The notes beneath the pieces were generated by a model that ran no database searches, had not been told where the DNA came from, and saw nothing but the letters and a program-made list of their open reading frames with translations. From Rhizobium sp. BK602 (GTDB lineage: Bacteria > Pseudomonadota > Alphaproteobacteria > Rhizobiales > Rhizobiaceae), in NCBI RefSeq assembly GCF_014195095.1, contig NZ_JACIBC010000002.1, positions 186,001 to 250,000 of the forward strand: a stretch of DNA of 64,000 nucleotides, in the 5' to 3' direction. The translations under genes were made by a program, and so were the position numbers. Positions 28,012-36,986 of the stretch are shown in pieces (the first letter of the stretch is position 1; each line of letters opens with the position of its first letter).

Positions 28012-28262
28012 GGCGGGACCGGTGTGTGGCATTGTCGCCGCAGTCTCGGCACCAGTCACGATAAGCGGGGATTGTTGATTCCCAGCCTCCATTTTTTCAT
28101 TGCCTGCCGCTAAATTTCCTGCTCTCTCATGCAACGATAAGGTGAATTTATGTGTTGCGGCACACCTGGCGGCGCGAGGGCCGGATGTGTCGTCATGGCG
28201 CAATCCTGTCCGGATATCTCATGCGAGCGATCCGGCAATGGTGGAGGCAGGAGAGGTTCAAC

Positions 28263-29333
28263 ATGGCAGTCGTCGAACAAACTTATCCAATTGGTGAGAA
28301 GCGCTTTTTCCAGCGAGCTTCCTTTACGGGCAGCGCCAAGGAGTATTTCGGTATCTGGATCGTCAACGTCCTGCTGACGATCATCACCTTCGGCATCTAT
28401 TCTGCCTGGGCGAAGGTGCGGCGCAACCGCTATTTCTATGGCAATACCGCGCTGCTCGGACACACATTCGAATATCACGCCAAGGGCAAGCAGATCTTCA
28501 TCGGCCGCCTGATCGTCTTCGGATTCCTGATCGTCTCGCAGATCGTCACGACCGCCGCGCCGCTGGCGGCGCTGATCGTAACACCGCTGCTGATTCTGGC
28601 TTTTCCATGGTTTCTCATGCGCGGCCTGCGTTTTAACGCCCGCGTGACGAGCTACCGCAATGTTCGGTTCGATTTCGTCGGCACCTATGGCGGCGCTTTC
28701 AAGGCCATCTTTCTGGGCGGCCTGGTCACGATCATCTCAGTCGGTATCCTGACGCCCATCGCGGCTCGTTGGTTCTATAAGTACGTTTTCGACAATTTGC
28801 GTTACGGTGACCGGCCGTTTTCGACCGACCCGACCTTGGGCGCTTTCTACAAGGCGCTCGGCGTCGCCATTGCGGTCGCTCTGCTTGGCGTCATCGTTCT
28901 TGGCGGCCTGGCTGTCGCGATCTCGGGGGCATCGCCCGACGCCGCGATGTCCGGATCGATGGGCGCGGTGAGCGTCTGGCATTGGACGATTGTTGGATTT
29001 GTGATCATCTATGCCATTGCCGGGCTGTTCTATCGGGCCATGGTGCGCAACATCGTCTGGTCGGCGACCATGATCGACCGGCGCCATAGCCTCCTCAGCG
29101 ATGTCGGTCGCCGGCGCTATGCGTGGATTGCGATCTCCAACGTGATCGTCACGTTTGCGACTCTCGGTCTGATGCGTCCCTGGGCGGCCGTGCGCCTGCA
29201 GCGATATCTGACGGAGCATACCGCCATTCATGTCGACGGCGAGATCGGCGTGGTCTTTGACCAGATCCGCTCGACCGGCAGCGCCATCAGCGCGGAGTAT
29301 CTCGATGTCGACGGTTTCGACTTTGGCTTCTGA
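28263..29333 (+). CDS. DUF898 (YjgN-like) membrane protein
   Basis: A 356-residue inner-membrane protein. The N terminus FFQRASFTGSAKEYFGIWIV and the following LLTIITFGIYSAWAKVRRNR are the DUF898 signature; the ITFGIYSAWAKVR and related ATLGLMRPWAAVRLQRYL segments indicate an internal repeat. About six to eight membrane helices. The function is unknown. ATG 28263 follows AGGAGAGG. It overlaps the next gene, an M48 metalloprotease, by 29 bases, so the two proteins probably work together at the membrane. Confidence 0.88.
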   Translation: MAVVEQTYPIGEKRFFQRASFTGSAKEYFGIWIVNVLLTIITFGIYSAWAKVRRNRYFYGNTALLGHTFEYHAKGKQIFIGRLIVFGFLIVSQIVTTAAPLAALIVTPLLILAFPWFLMRGLRFNARVTSYRNVRFDFVGTYGGAFKAIFLGGLVTIISVGILTPIAARWFYKYVFDNLRYGDRPFSTDPTLGAFYKALGVAIAVALLGVIVLGGLAVAISGASPDAAMSGSMGAVSVWHWTIVGFVIIYAIAGLFYRAMVRNIVWSATMIDRRHSLLSDVGRRRYAWIAISNVIVTFATLGLMRPWAAVRLQRYLTEHTAIHVDGEIGVVFDQIRSTGSAISAEYLDVDGFDFGF

Positions 29334-30408
29334 TCCGGCAGCAATCGCGGCGGGCCTCTGGCATCCGCCGCATTCCAGCCGCGCAATTCCGGCGCGGCTG
29401 GTCGATATCGGCGGCTCGCTGACTGTGCTGTCGGACGAAGACGGCGAGAAGGATAAACGCCTCGCCTGGGGCATCCGTTCGGATATCGAGATCAGCTCCC
29501 GTGTCGGCTCCATCCCGCGACGCATCGTGTTCGGAAACGAATCTGTTTTCGAAACATCCGATAATGATGCGGTCGATGCCTATCTCGAAAGCCGTGGCGA
29601 GGGGCGCAGCGGTTTCGTGCACCGGCTGGAAATCGTCCGCCCGCGCATGATCGCCTTCGCCGTCGCGACGATCCTGCTCGCATCGGCGATCTATCATTAT
29701 GCCCTGCCGGCGCTGGTGGAGGTCGCGGTGCTGGTGACGCCGCCGGTGGTGCCGGAGATCATGTCGGCGGGCACGCTGAAGACGCTGGATCAGACGACGC
29801 TCGGGCCGAGCAAGCTTTCCGACGACCGGCGCAAGGAGATCGCCGAGCAGTTCGAAGCGATTGCCGCCCATGCCGAAGGCGGCGCCGGCCGCTACAGGCT
29901 CAATTTTCGCGACGGCGGCCTGATCGGCCCGAATGCCTTCGCGCTGCCGGATGGTAATCTCATTCTGACCGATCAGCTGGTCGATCTCGCCGGCGGCGAC
30001 ACGGAAATGATCATCGGCGTTCTCGGCCATGAGATCGGCCATGTCGAATACAAGCACAGCCTGCGCCAGCTCTATCGCGCCGCCGGGGTGGCCGGCCTGG
30101 TCATGCTGATCGCCGGCGATGTCGGCTCCGGCGTGCAGGACGTGCTGACCCAGGGCGGTGGCCTGCTGGCGCTGTCCTATTCCCGCTCGGCCGAATCCCA
30201 GGCCGACCGCCGCTCGGTCGAGCTGATGCAGGCGGCCGGCAAGGACCCGGCGGCATTGTCGCGTTTCTTCGATCTCCTCGAAACAAAACTTGACGATCAT
30301 TCCGATACCAGCATGCTGTCGACCCATCCGGGTACGCCGGAGCGCAAGCAGGCAATCCTCGATTATGCCGACGAGCTCAGGGGCAGGCGGCCCGCGTCCG
30401 GCGGATGA
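29305..30408 (+). CDS. M48-family membrane metallopeptidase
   Basis: A 367-residue protein. An N-terminal domain of about 100 residues precedes a membrane helix (IAFAVATILLASAIYHYALP) and a peptidase domain with the zinc motif HEIGH (His242-His246) and the downstream ESQAD glutamate. PNAFALPDGNLILTDQLVDL is the usual M48 strand before the active site. Family members process or degrade membrane and envelope proteins. The catalytic domain lies after the membrane anchor, which suggests periplasmic action. GGAG lies 8 bases before ATG 29305. It is cotranscribed with the DUF898 gene. Confidence 0.9.
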   Translation: MSTVSTLASDPAAIAAGLWHPPHSSRAIPARLVDIGGSLTVLSDEDGEKDKRLAWGIRSDIEISSRVGSIPRRIVFGNESVFETSDNDAVDAYLESRGEGRSGFVHRLEIVRPRMIAFAVATILLASAIYHYALPALVEVAVLVTPPVVPEIMSAGTLKTLDQTTLGPSKLSDDRRKEIAEQFEAIAAHAEGGAGRYRLNFRDGGLIGPNAFALPDGNLILTDQLVDLAGGDTEMIIGVLGHEIGHVEYKHSLRQLYRAAGVAGLVMLIAGDVGSGVQDVLTQGGGLLALSYSRSAESQADRRSVELMQAAGKDPAALSRFFDLLETKLDDHSDTSMLSTHPGTPERKQAILDYADELRGRRPASGG

Positions 30409-30433
30409 GGGTTGTGCGGGCGTTGGAATAACG

Positions 30434-30448
30434 TGAATGTGAATTTCA
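30434..30448 (+). promoter_or_regulatory. IRO-like box (RirA operator)
   Basis: TGAATGTGAATTTCA fits the iron-responsive operator pattern TGA-N9-TCA exactly. It lies 85 bases upstream of rirA, beside an ICE-like site, and would allow RirA to control its own gene. Confidence 0.6.
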
Positions 30449-30451
30449 TAT

Positions 30452-30468
30452 TTTGGAATTGTTCCAAA
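30452..30468 (+). promoter_or_regulatory. ICE-like palindrome (candidate Irr site) at the rirA promoter
   Basis: A perfect dyad TTTGGAATTGTTCCAAA, close to the Irr iron-control-element pattern TTTAGAA-N3-TTCTAAA, differing only by symmetric A-to-G/T-to-C changes. It overlaps the likely -35 (TTGTTC, 30460-30465), 16 bases from TATATA at 30482-30487. Confidence 0.6.
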
Positions 30469-30532
30469 CTAAGAAACGCACTATATAGCTCTCGACCCCA
30501 GTGCGTTGCAGCCTTGATTCCAGGAGATCGGC

Positions 30533-31018
30533 ATGCGTTTGACCAAGCAGACCAACTACGCAGTACGCATGCTGATGTATTGCGCCGCCAATGACGGCCA
30601 TCTGAGCCGCATCCCGGAAATCGCTAGGGCGTATAGCGTTTCCGAACTGTTTCTCTTCAAGATCCTGCAGCCGCTGACCAAGGCGGGCCTGGTGGAAACC
30701 GTGCGTGGCCGCAACGGCGGTGTGCGCCTTGCCAAGCCGGCCGCCGACATCAGCCTGTTCGACGTCGTTCGGGTGACCGAGGACAGCTTCGCCATGGCGG
30801 AATGCTTCGAGGACGGTGTCGTCGAGTGCCCGCTGGTCGACAGCTGCGGCCTGAATTCGGCGCTGCGCAAGGCGCTGAACGCCTTCTTCGACGTGCTGAC
30901 GGAATATTCGATCGATGACCTCGTCAAGGCCCGCCCGCAGATCAACTTCCTGCTGGGCCTGACCCAGCACGATCACCAGGCGATCGCCAAGAAGCCGGCG
31001 GTCGCACCGGCCGCCTGA
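30533..31018 (+). CDS. rirA: Rrf2-family iron-responsive regulator RirA
   Basis: A 161-residue regulator. The N-terminal MRLTKQTNYAVRMLMYCAAN and the recognition helix region YSVSELFLFKILQPLTKAGL match RirA of rhizobia. Cys91, Cys99 and Cys105 (AECFEDGVVECPLVDSC) are the iron-sulfur cluster ligands in RirA, which represses iron uptake genes through IRO boxes when iron is plentiful. ATG 30533 follows CAGGAG. The gene is single and ends in a strong hairpin terminator. Operators for both RirA and Irr seem present upstream, consistent with the cross-regulation described for Agrobacterium. Confidence 0.96.
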   Translation: MRLTKQTNYAVRMLMYCAANDGHLSRIPEIARAYSVSELFLFKILQPLTKAGLVETVRGRNGGVRLAKPAADISLFDVVRVTEDSFAMAECFEDGVVECPLVDSCGLNSALRKALNAFFDVLTEYSIDDLVKARPQINFLLGLTQHDHQAIAKKPAVAPAA

Positions 31019-31041
31019 GCTCCAATCCCTTCATTCTTACG

Positions 31042-31073
31042 ATCCGCGGTCGCCTTGGGCGCCCGCGGATTTT
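31042..31073 (+). terminator. Terminator of rirA
   Basis: ATCCGCGG pairs with CCGCGGAT; inside, CGCC pairs with GGCG across one mismatch, with a short loop. TTT follows. It begins 24 bases after the stop codon. Confidence 0.75.
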
Positions 31074-31353
31074 CGTTTGTATAGTCGGATAATACCGCTG
31101 GCGAGACGAGTAGTTTCGAAGAAGAAACGGCGCGAAATTGTTCGGAAAACGTCGAAAATCGTCGCTAAAAAGCCAGATTGTTGCTAATCCAAGATGATTT
31201 TTGTCGAAAAATTTCCAAACTCCATAATTTGCAAAAATTTCAGACAGCCTCTGTTGCTTTCAAACTTAAAATAAAGTTCCATCGGCGCGATCCGGAAGGA
31301 AACCCGCTGGGAACCACGGCGTCAAAAGAAGAACAAACCTGGGAAACAATATC
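31074..31353. promoter_or_regulatory. Upstream region of the dpp operon
   Basis: About 280 bases without a gene and AT-richer than its surroundings, with several A/T tracts between 31130 and 31250 (for example TTTTTGTCGAAAAATTTCC). It must hold the dpp promoter, but I cannot place it with confidence. The binding-protein gene has only a weak GGGAAA ribosome site. Confidence 0.4.
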
Positions 31354-32949
31354 ATGAAAAAGATCTCTGTCCTGCTGGCAGTGACGGCCTTGGCTTCGGT
31401 CATGGCAACGTCCGCCTGGTCGAAAACGCTTGTCTATTGCTCGGAAAGCTCGCCGGAAGGTTTCGATCCGGGGATTTACACCGGCGGCAATACCTTCGAT
31501 GCCTCTTCGCGTACGGTCTATAGCCGCCTCGTCGAATTCAAGCATGGCAGCACCGAAATTGAGCCTGGCCTTGCCGAAAGCTGGACCGTTTCCCCCGACG
31601 GCAAGGAATATACCTTCAAGCTCCGCAAGGGTGTGAAGTTCCAGACCACCGATTTCTTCACCCCGACGCGCGAACTGACGGCCGACGACGTCATCTTTTC
31701 CTTCGAGCGTCAGCTGAAGGAAGACAGCCCCTGGGCCAAGTATGTCGCCGGCGGTTCCTATGAATATGCCGAGGGCATGGGCTTCCCCAAGCTCATCAAG
31801 TCGATCGAGAAGGTTGACGATCTCACCGTCAAGTTCGTGTTGAACCATCCGGAAGCGCCGTTCCTCGCCGACCTCGCCATGGACTTCGGTTCGATCCTGT
31901 CGAAGGAATATGCCGACAAGCTGGCCGCCGACGGCAAGAAGGAACAGATGAACCAGCAGCCGCTGGGCACGGGTCCGTTCACCTTCGTCGCCTACCAGCC
32001 GGATGCCGTCATCCGCTACAAGGCGAACGAAACCTATTTCAAGGGCAAGGAAAAGATCGACGATCTCGTCTTCGCGATCACGCCGGACGCATCCGTGCGC
32101 GCGCAGAAGCTGAAGTCCGGCGAATGCAACATCATGCCTTACCCGAACGCAGCCGACATCAAGGACCTGAAGGCCGATCCGAACCTCAAGGTTCTGGAAC
32201 AGGCCGGCCTGAACGTTTCCTATCTCGCCTACAACACGCTGGTTGCTCCCTTCGACAAGGTCGAAGTGCGCAAGGCGATCAACATGGCCGTCAACAAGCA
32301 GGCCATCGTCGATGCCGTCTTCCAGGGCTCCGGCACGGTTGCCACCAACCCGATCCCGCCGACCATGTGGTCCTACAACAAGGACGTCAAGGACGACGCC
32401 TACAGCCCGGACGAAGCCAAGAAGCTGCTTGAAAAGGCAGGCGTCAAGGATCTCAGCATGAAGATCTGGGCGATGCCGGTGTCGCGTCCCTATATGCTGA
32501 ACGCGCGCCGCGCCGCCGAACTGATGCAGGCCGACCTCGCCAAGATCGGCGTCAAGGTCGAGATCGTCACCTATGACTGGGCTCAGTACCTGAAGCTCTC
32601 CTCCGCCAAGGACCGCGACGGCGCGGCCATCCTCGGCTGGACCGGCGACAACGGCGATCCGGACAACTTCCTTGACACGCTGCTCGGCTGCGATGCCGTC
32701 GGCGGCAACAACCGCGCCCAGTGGTGCAACAAGGAATTCGACGATCTGGTGAAGAAGGCCAAGCAGACGGCCGACATCAAGGAGCGTACGAAGCTCTACG
32801 AACAGGCCCAGGTCGTCTTCAAGCGCGAAGCTCCCTGGATGACCATCGACCATTCGGAAGAGTTCATCCCGATGACCAAGAATGTCACCGGCTACTTCCA
32901 GGATCCGGTCGGCGTTCACCGCTTCGACGGCGTCGATATCGCCGAATAA
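31354..32949 (+). CDS. dppA: Dipeptide ABC transporter periplasmic binding protein
   Basis: A 531-residue family-5 solute-binding protein. The signal peptide runs to about residue 23 (MKKISVLLAVTALASVMATS). The mature start KTLVYCSESSPEGFDPGIYT is characteristic of DppA, which binds dipeptides (and in E. coli haem). FTPTRELTADDVIFSFERQL and GWTGDNGDPDNFL are other conserved blocks. It is the first gene of dppABCDF; a hairpin separates it from dppB. Confidence 0.94.
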   Translation: MKKISVLLAVTALASVMATSAWSKTLVYCSESSPEGFDPGIYTGGNTFDASSRTVYSRLVEFKHGSTEIEPGLAESWTVSPDGKEYTFKLRKGVKFQTTDFFTPTRELTADDVIFSFERQLKEDSPWAKYVAGGSYEYAEGMGFPKLIKSIEKVDDLTVKFVLNHPEAPFLADLAMDFGSILSKEYADKLAADGKKEQMNQQPLGTGPFTFVAYQPDAVIRYKANETYFKGKEKIDDLVFAITPDASVRAQKLKSGECNIMPYPNAADIKDLKADPNLKVLEQAGLNVSYLAYNTLVAPFDKVEVRKAINMAVNKQAIVDAVFQGSGTVATNPIPPTMWSYNKDVKDDAYSPDEAKKLLEKAGVKDLSMKIWAMPVSRPYMLNARRAAELMQADLAKIGVKVEIVTYDWAQYLKLSSAKDRDGAAILGWTGDNGDPDNFLDTLLGCDAVGGNNRAQWCNKEFDDLVKKAKQTADIKERTKLYEQAQVVFKREAPWMTIDHSEEFIPMTKNVTGYFQDPVGVHRFDGVDIAE

Positions 32950-32988
32950 CGAAAAATCTGTGAGAATGCCCGGCTAGTATCGGGCGAT

Positions 32989-33018
32989 CCGGCGGTCAGG
33001 CTTCTGTCTGACCGCCGG
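32989..33018 (+). other. Intercistronic hairpin, dppA-dppB
   Basis: A perfect 11-bp stem CCGGCGGTCAG/CTGACCGCCGG with an 8-base loop, 39 bases after dppA and 19 before dppB. No T-run follows (AAAAATTT instead), so it may protect the dppA message from 3' decay or give partial termination. A smaller GCCCG/CGGGC stem precedes it at 32968-32985. Confidence 0.6.
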
Positions 33019-33037
33019 AAAAATTTGGACACCTGCC

Positions 33038-34042
33038 ATGTTGCGATTTCTTTTCAGCCGCCTTGCTGTGCTGATCCCGACATTCCTCGGCGTATCGATC
33101 GTCGCCTTCTCCTTCATCCGCCTGCTTCCCGGCGATCCCGTCATGCTGCTGTCGGGCGAACGCGTCATGTCGCCGGAACGCCACGCCCAGATTTCCCACG
33201 ATCTCGGCTACGACCAGCCGATGGTCGTCCAATACGGCGATTACGTCTGGAAAGCTCTGCACGGCGATCTCGGCACCTCGATCACCACCAAGCGCGACGT
33301 GCTGACCGACTTCTTCACCTTTTTCCCGGCAACGCTGGAACTGTCGATCTGCGCCATGATCCTGGCGATCTGTCTTGGCATCCCGGCCGGCGTTTTCGCC
33401 GCCGTCAAGCGCGGCACATGGTTCGATCAGAGTGTCATGGGTGTCGCCCTCGTCGGCTATTCCATGCCGATCTTCTGGTGGGGCCTGCTGCTGATCATCG
33501 TCTTCAACGGCTATCTGCACTGGACGCCGGTGTCCGGCCGCATCGGCCTCATCTATTTCTTCAAGCCGATCACCGGCTTCATGTTGATCGACAGCCTGCT
33601 GTCGGGTCAGAAGGGCGCTTTCTGGTCGGCGTTCAATTCGCTGATCCTGCCGACCGTCGTGCTCGGCACCATTCCGCTGGCCGTCATCGCCCGCCAGACG
33701 CGCTCGGCCATGCTCGAAGTACTCGGCGAGGATTATGTCCGCACCGCCCGCTCCAAGGGCATGTCGCCGCTGCGCGTCGTCTCCGTGCATGCGCTGCGCA
33801 ATGCCATGATCCCCGTCGTCACCACCATCGGCCTGCAGGTCGGCGTGCTGCTCGGCGGCGCGATCCTGACCGAGAGCATCTTTTCCTGGCCGGGCATCGG
33901 CAAGTGGATGATCGACGCGGTGTTCAAGCGCGACTATCCGGTCGTCCAGGGCGGCCTGCTGCTGATCGCCGGCATCGTCATGCTCGTCAATCTCGCCGTC
34001 GACCTGCTCTACGGCTTCATCAATCCCCGTATTCGTCACTAG
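33038..34042 (+). CDS. dppB: Dipeptide ABC transporter permease
   Basis: A 334-residue inner-membrane permease with six membrane helices. The N terminus MLRFLFSRLAVLIPTFLGVS and the RLLPGDPVMLLSGERVMSPE segment are typical of the DppB/OppB family. The coupling loop DYVRTARSKGMSPLRVVSVH contacts the ATPases, and WPGIGKWMIDAVFKRDYPVV is near the C-terminal end. It forms the channel with DppC, which follows 9 bases later. Confidence 0.94.
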   Translation: MLRFLFSRLAVLIPTFLGVSIVAFSFIRLLPGDPVMLLSGERVMSPERHAQISHDLGYDQPMVVQYGDYVWKALHGDLGTSITTKRDVLTDFFTFFPATLELSICAMILAICLGIPAGVFAAVKRGTWFDQSVMGVALVGYSMPIFWWGLLLIIVFNGYLHWTPVSGRIGLIYFFKPITGFMLIDSLLSGQKGAFWSAFNSLILPTVVLGTIPLAVIARQTRSAMLEVLGEDYVRTARSKGMSPLRVVSVHALRNAMIPVVTTIGLQVGVLLGGAILTESIFSWPGIGKWMIDAVFKRDYPVVQGGLLLIAGIVMLVNLAVDLLYGFINPRIRH

Positions 34043-34051
34043 GAGCGGCCC

Positions 34052-34945
34052 ATGAGCACGGTCAGTGTCAAATCCGACCGCCCCTCCGCTCTCGCGGAGT
34101 TCTGGTATTATTTCTCCCGCAACAAGGGCGCCGTCATCGGACTGGCGATCTTCCTCTTCGTCCTGTTCCTGGCGATCTTCGCCGGCATCGTCGCCCCGCA
34201 TGATCCCGACACCGCCTATGGCAGCGCCATGCAGCGCCTGCCACCGGCCTGGGCGGCTGGCGGCAATACGGACTTCCTCCTCGGCACCGACGCCAATGGC
34301 CGCGACCTTCTCTCGCGCCTGATCTACGGCACGCGCTTCTCGCTGTTCATCGGCCTTGTGGTCGCAGCGCTTTCCGCGCTCGCCGGCATCCTGATCGGCC
34401 TCGTCGCCGGCTACGTTCGCGGTCGCGTCGACACGATCATCATGCGTGTCATGGATATCATCCTCGCCATTCCGTCATTGCTGCTCGCCCTCGTGCTGGT
34501 GGCGATCCTCGGACCCGGCCTGACCAACGCCATGATTGCCATCTCCATCGTCAACCAGCCGCATTTCGTCCGTCTGACGCGCGCCTCGGTCATGGCCGAG
34601 CGCGACAAGGAATATGTCATCGCCTCGCGCGTTGCCGGCGCCGGCCCGCTGCGGCTGATGTTCAAGACCATCCTGCCGAACTGTCTGGGGCCGCTGATCG
34701 TGCAGGCGACGCTCGCCTTCTCGGCCGCGATCCTCGATGCCGCCGCGCTCGGCTTCCTCGGGCAGGGCGCGCAGCCGCCGACGCCCGAATGGGGCACGAT
34801 GCTGGCGGATTCGCGCGAATTCTTCCAGAGCAACCCCTGGCTGGTCACTTTCCCCGGTCTGTGCATCCTGATCACCGTTCTCGCCATCAATCTGATGGGC
34901 GACGGACTGCGCGATGCCTTCGACCCGAAGCTGAAGAGGTCGTAA
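34052..34945 (+). CDS. dppC: Dipeptide ABC transporter permease
   Basis: A 297-residue permease with the DppC/OppC layout: a first helix after a short cytoplasmic N terminus (GAVIGLAIFLFVLFLAIFAG), FLLGTDANGRDLLSRLIYGT, and the coupling loop EYVIASRVAGAGPLRLMFKT. Its stop codon TAA shares one base with the dppD ATG (TAATG), so translation is coupled. Confidence 0.94.
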   Translation: MSTVSVKSDRPSALAEFWYYFSRNKGAVIGLAIFLFVLFLAIFAGIVAPHDPDTAYGSAMQRLPPAWAAGGNTDFLLGTDANGRDLLSRLIYGTRFSLFIGLVVAALSALAGILIGLVAGYVRGRVDTIIMRVMDIILAIPSLLLALVLVAILGPGLTNAMIAISIVNQPHFVRLTRASVMAERDKEYVIASRVAGAGPLRLMFKTILPNCLGPLIVQATLAFSAAILDAAALGFLGQGAQPPTPEWGTMLADSREFFQSNPWLVTFPGLCILITVLAINLMGDGLRDAFDPKLKRS

Positions 34946-35961
34946 TGGCGCTTCTCGATATTGAAAATCTCACCGTCGAATTCCAGACCGCCTCCGGCCT
35001 GTTCCGGGCGGTGGACGGCGTGTCGCTCACCTGCGACAAGGGTGAAATCCTCTCGATCGTCGGCGAGTCCGGTTCCGGCAAGTCGGTTTCCATGCTTGCC
35101 ATGATGGGGCTTCTGCCTTGGACGGCGCGGATATCGGCCGACCGCATGAGCTTCGACGGCAAGGATCTGCGCGGCCTCTCCGCCCGCCAGCGCCGCAAGA
35201 TCATCGGCAAGGACATGGCGATGATCTTCCAGGAGCCGATGTCGAGTCTCAATCCGTGCTTCACGGTCGGCTTCCAGCTCGGCGAGACCCTGCGCATCCA
35301 CATGGGGCTCGACCGCAAGGCGCGCCGCGAGCGTTCGATCGAGCTCTTGAATCTTGTCGGCATCCCGGCGCCGGAAGATCGCCTGTCGAACTTCCCGCAC
35401 CAGATGTCCGGCGGCATGAGCCAGCGCGTCATGATCGCCATGGCGCTCGCCTGCAATCCGAAGCTTCTGATCGCCGACGAGCCGACCACCGCCCTCGACG
35501 TGACCATCCAGGCGCAGATCCTCGATCTGCTGGTGCGCCTGCAGAAGGAGCAGGGCATGGCACTGGTGCTGATCACCCACGACATGGGCGTGGTGGCCGA
35601 AACCGCCGAGCGCGTGCAGGTGCAATATGCCGGCCAGAAGGTCGAGGAGCAGCCGGTCAAGGCGCTGTTCCGCGATCCGCATCATCCCTATACGGCGGCG
35701 CTTCTCTCGGCGCTGCCGGAACGTGCCGTGGTCGGCGAGCGCCTGCCGTCGATCGCCGGTGTCGTCCCCGGCCAGCATGACCGTCCGACAGGCTGTCTCT
35801 TCGCCCCGCGCTGTTCCTTCGCGACGCCCGATTGTGATCGCGGCGTCAAGCGCCAGGGTCCCGAGCTCGGCGTGACGCTCTGCAACTATCCGCTGGAACA
35901 CGGCAAGCCGCTCGGCCATCCCGGCATTGTCGCCACGCAAGCAGCAGGAGGTGCCGCATGA
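34945..35961 (+). CDS. dppD: Dipeptide ABC transporter ATP-binding protein
   Basis: A 338-residue ATPase. Walker A GESGSGKS (40-47), signature MSGGMSQR (154-161), Walker B LLIADEP (174-180) and H-loop LITHDMG are present. The C-terminal oligopeptide-transporter extension has the cysteine cluster GCLFAPRCSFATPDC, which in related proteins holds an iron-sulfur cluster. ATG 34945 overlaps the dppC stop and its own stop overlaps dppF (ATGA). Confidence 0.94.
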   Translation: MALLDIENLTVEFQTASGLFRAVDGVSLTCDKGEILSIVGESGSGKSVSMLAMMGLLPWTARISADRMSFDGKDLRGLSARQRRKIIGKDMAMIFQEPMSSLNPCFTVGFQLGETLRIHMGLDRKARRERSIELLNLVGIPAPEDRLSNFPHQMSGGMSQRVMIAMALACNPKLLIADEPTTALDVTIQAQILDLLVRLQKEQGMALVLITHDMGVVAETAERVQVQYAGQKVEEQPVKALFRDPHHPYTAALLSALPERAVVGERLPSIAGVVPGQHDRPTGCLFAPRCSFATPDCDRGVKRQGPELGVTLCNYPLEHGKPLGHPGIVATQAAGGAA

Positions 35962-36911
35962 CCGGCGCTGTTCTCGAAGGGCGCGATCTCGCCCGTTTCT
36001 ACACCGTCAAGCGCGGCACCTTCAAACCGGAGGCGACCGTCAAGGCGTTGAACGGCGTCAGCTTCAGCCTGCATTCGGGCCGCACGCTCGCCGTCGTCGG
36101 CGAGAGCGGCTGCGGCAAGTCGACGCTCGCCCGCCTGGTGACGATGATCGAAGATCCGAGCGCCGGCGAGTTGCTGATCGACGGCAAGCCGGCAAAGCTC
36201 GGCGACCGCAGCCTGCGCAGCGCCGTGCAGATCGTCTTCCAGAACCCCTATGGCTCGCTCAATCCGCGCCAGAAGGTCGGCTCCATTCTCGAGGAGCCGC
36301 TGAAGATCAATACGGACGACGATGCTGCGACCCGCCGCCGCAAGGCCGAGGAGATGATGGCGCGCGTCGGCCTGCGCCCGGAGCATTACGACCGCTATCC
36401 GCACATGTTCTCCGGCGGTCAGCGCCAACGCATCGCCATTGCCCGCGCGCTGATGCTGCGGCCGAAGGTGCTGGTGCTCGACGAGCCGGTCTCGGCGCTC
36501 GATCTGTCGATCCAGGCGCAGGTGCTGAACCTGCTGATGGACCTGCAGAAGGAGATGGGGCTTGCCTATCTCTTCATCTCGCACGGCCTTTCGGTGGTTC
36601 GTCACATCGCCGACGACGTGATGGTGATGTATCTCGGCCGCCCGGTGGAAACCGGCACGGCGGAGGAGGTCTTCTCCCGGCCGCGCCACCCCTATACGGC
36701 AGCCCTCCTGTCGGCGACGCCGATCGCCGATCCGGAACGCGAGAAGAACCGCATCCGCCTGCAGGGCGAGCTGCCGTCGCCGCTCAATCCGCCGACCGGC
36801 TGTCATTTCAATCCGCGCTGCTGGCGCGCGCAGGATCGCTGCCGCCAGATCGCACCGGAACTGGCGGGCGAGGGGACGCACAAGTTTTCTTGCTTCTTCC
36901 CGCTGGATTGA
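35958..36911 (+). CDS. dppF: Dipeptide ABC transporter ATP-binding protein
   Basis: A 317-residue second ATPase of the importer. Walker A GESGCGKST (48-56), Q-loop VFQNPYGSLNPRQ (typical of DppF/OppF), signature FSGGQRQR (151-158), Walker B VLVLDEP, and the C-terminal GCHFNPRCWRAQDRC cluster. It starts within the dppD stop codon (ATGA overlap) and works as a heterodimer with DppD. A long hairpin follows. Confidence 0.94.
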   Translation: MTGAVLEGRDLARFYTVKRGTFKPEATVKALNGVSFSLHSGRTLAVVGESGCGKSTLARLVTMIEDPSAGELLIDGKPAKLGDRSLRSAVQIVFQNPYGSLNPRQKVGSILEEPLKINTDDDAATRRRKAEEMMARVGLRPEHYDRYPHMFSGGQRQRIAIARALMLRPKVLVLDEPVSALDLSIQAQVLNLLMDLQKEMGLAYLFISHGLSVVRHIADDVMVMYLGRPVETGTAEEVFSRPRHPYTAALLSATPIADPEREKNRIRLQGELPSPLNPPTGCHFNPRCWRAQDRCRQIAPELAGEGTHKFSCFFPLD

Positions 36912-36921
36912 TCCAAGTTGC

Positions 36922-36960
36922 GAATCAGGCGTGGCGGGCCTTTCCGGCCATGCCTGATTC
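36922..36960 (+). other. Long intercistronic hairpin, dppF-gntK
   Basis: GAATCAGGCGTGGC pairs with GCCATGCCTGATTC over 14 bp (one G-U pair) with an 11-base loop. It starts 11 bases after dppF and ends 26 before gntK. No T-run follows, so it is either a weak terminator or a message-stabilising end for the dpp transcript. Confidence 0.6.
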
Positions 36961-36986
36961 CGGACTATTCATTCAGGGCGAATTCA

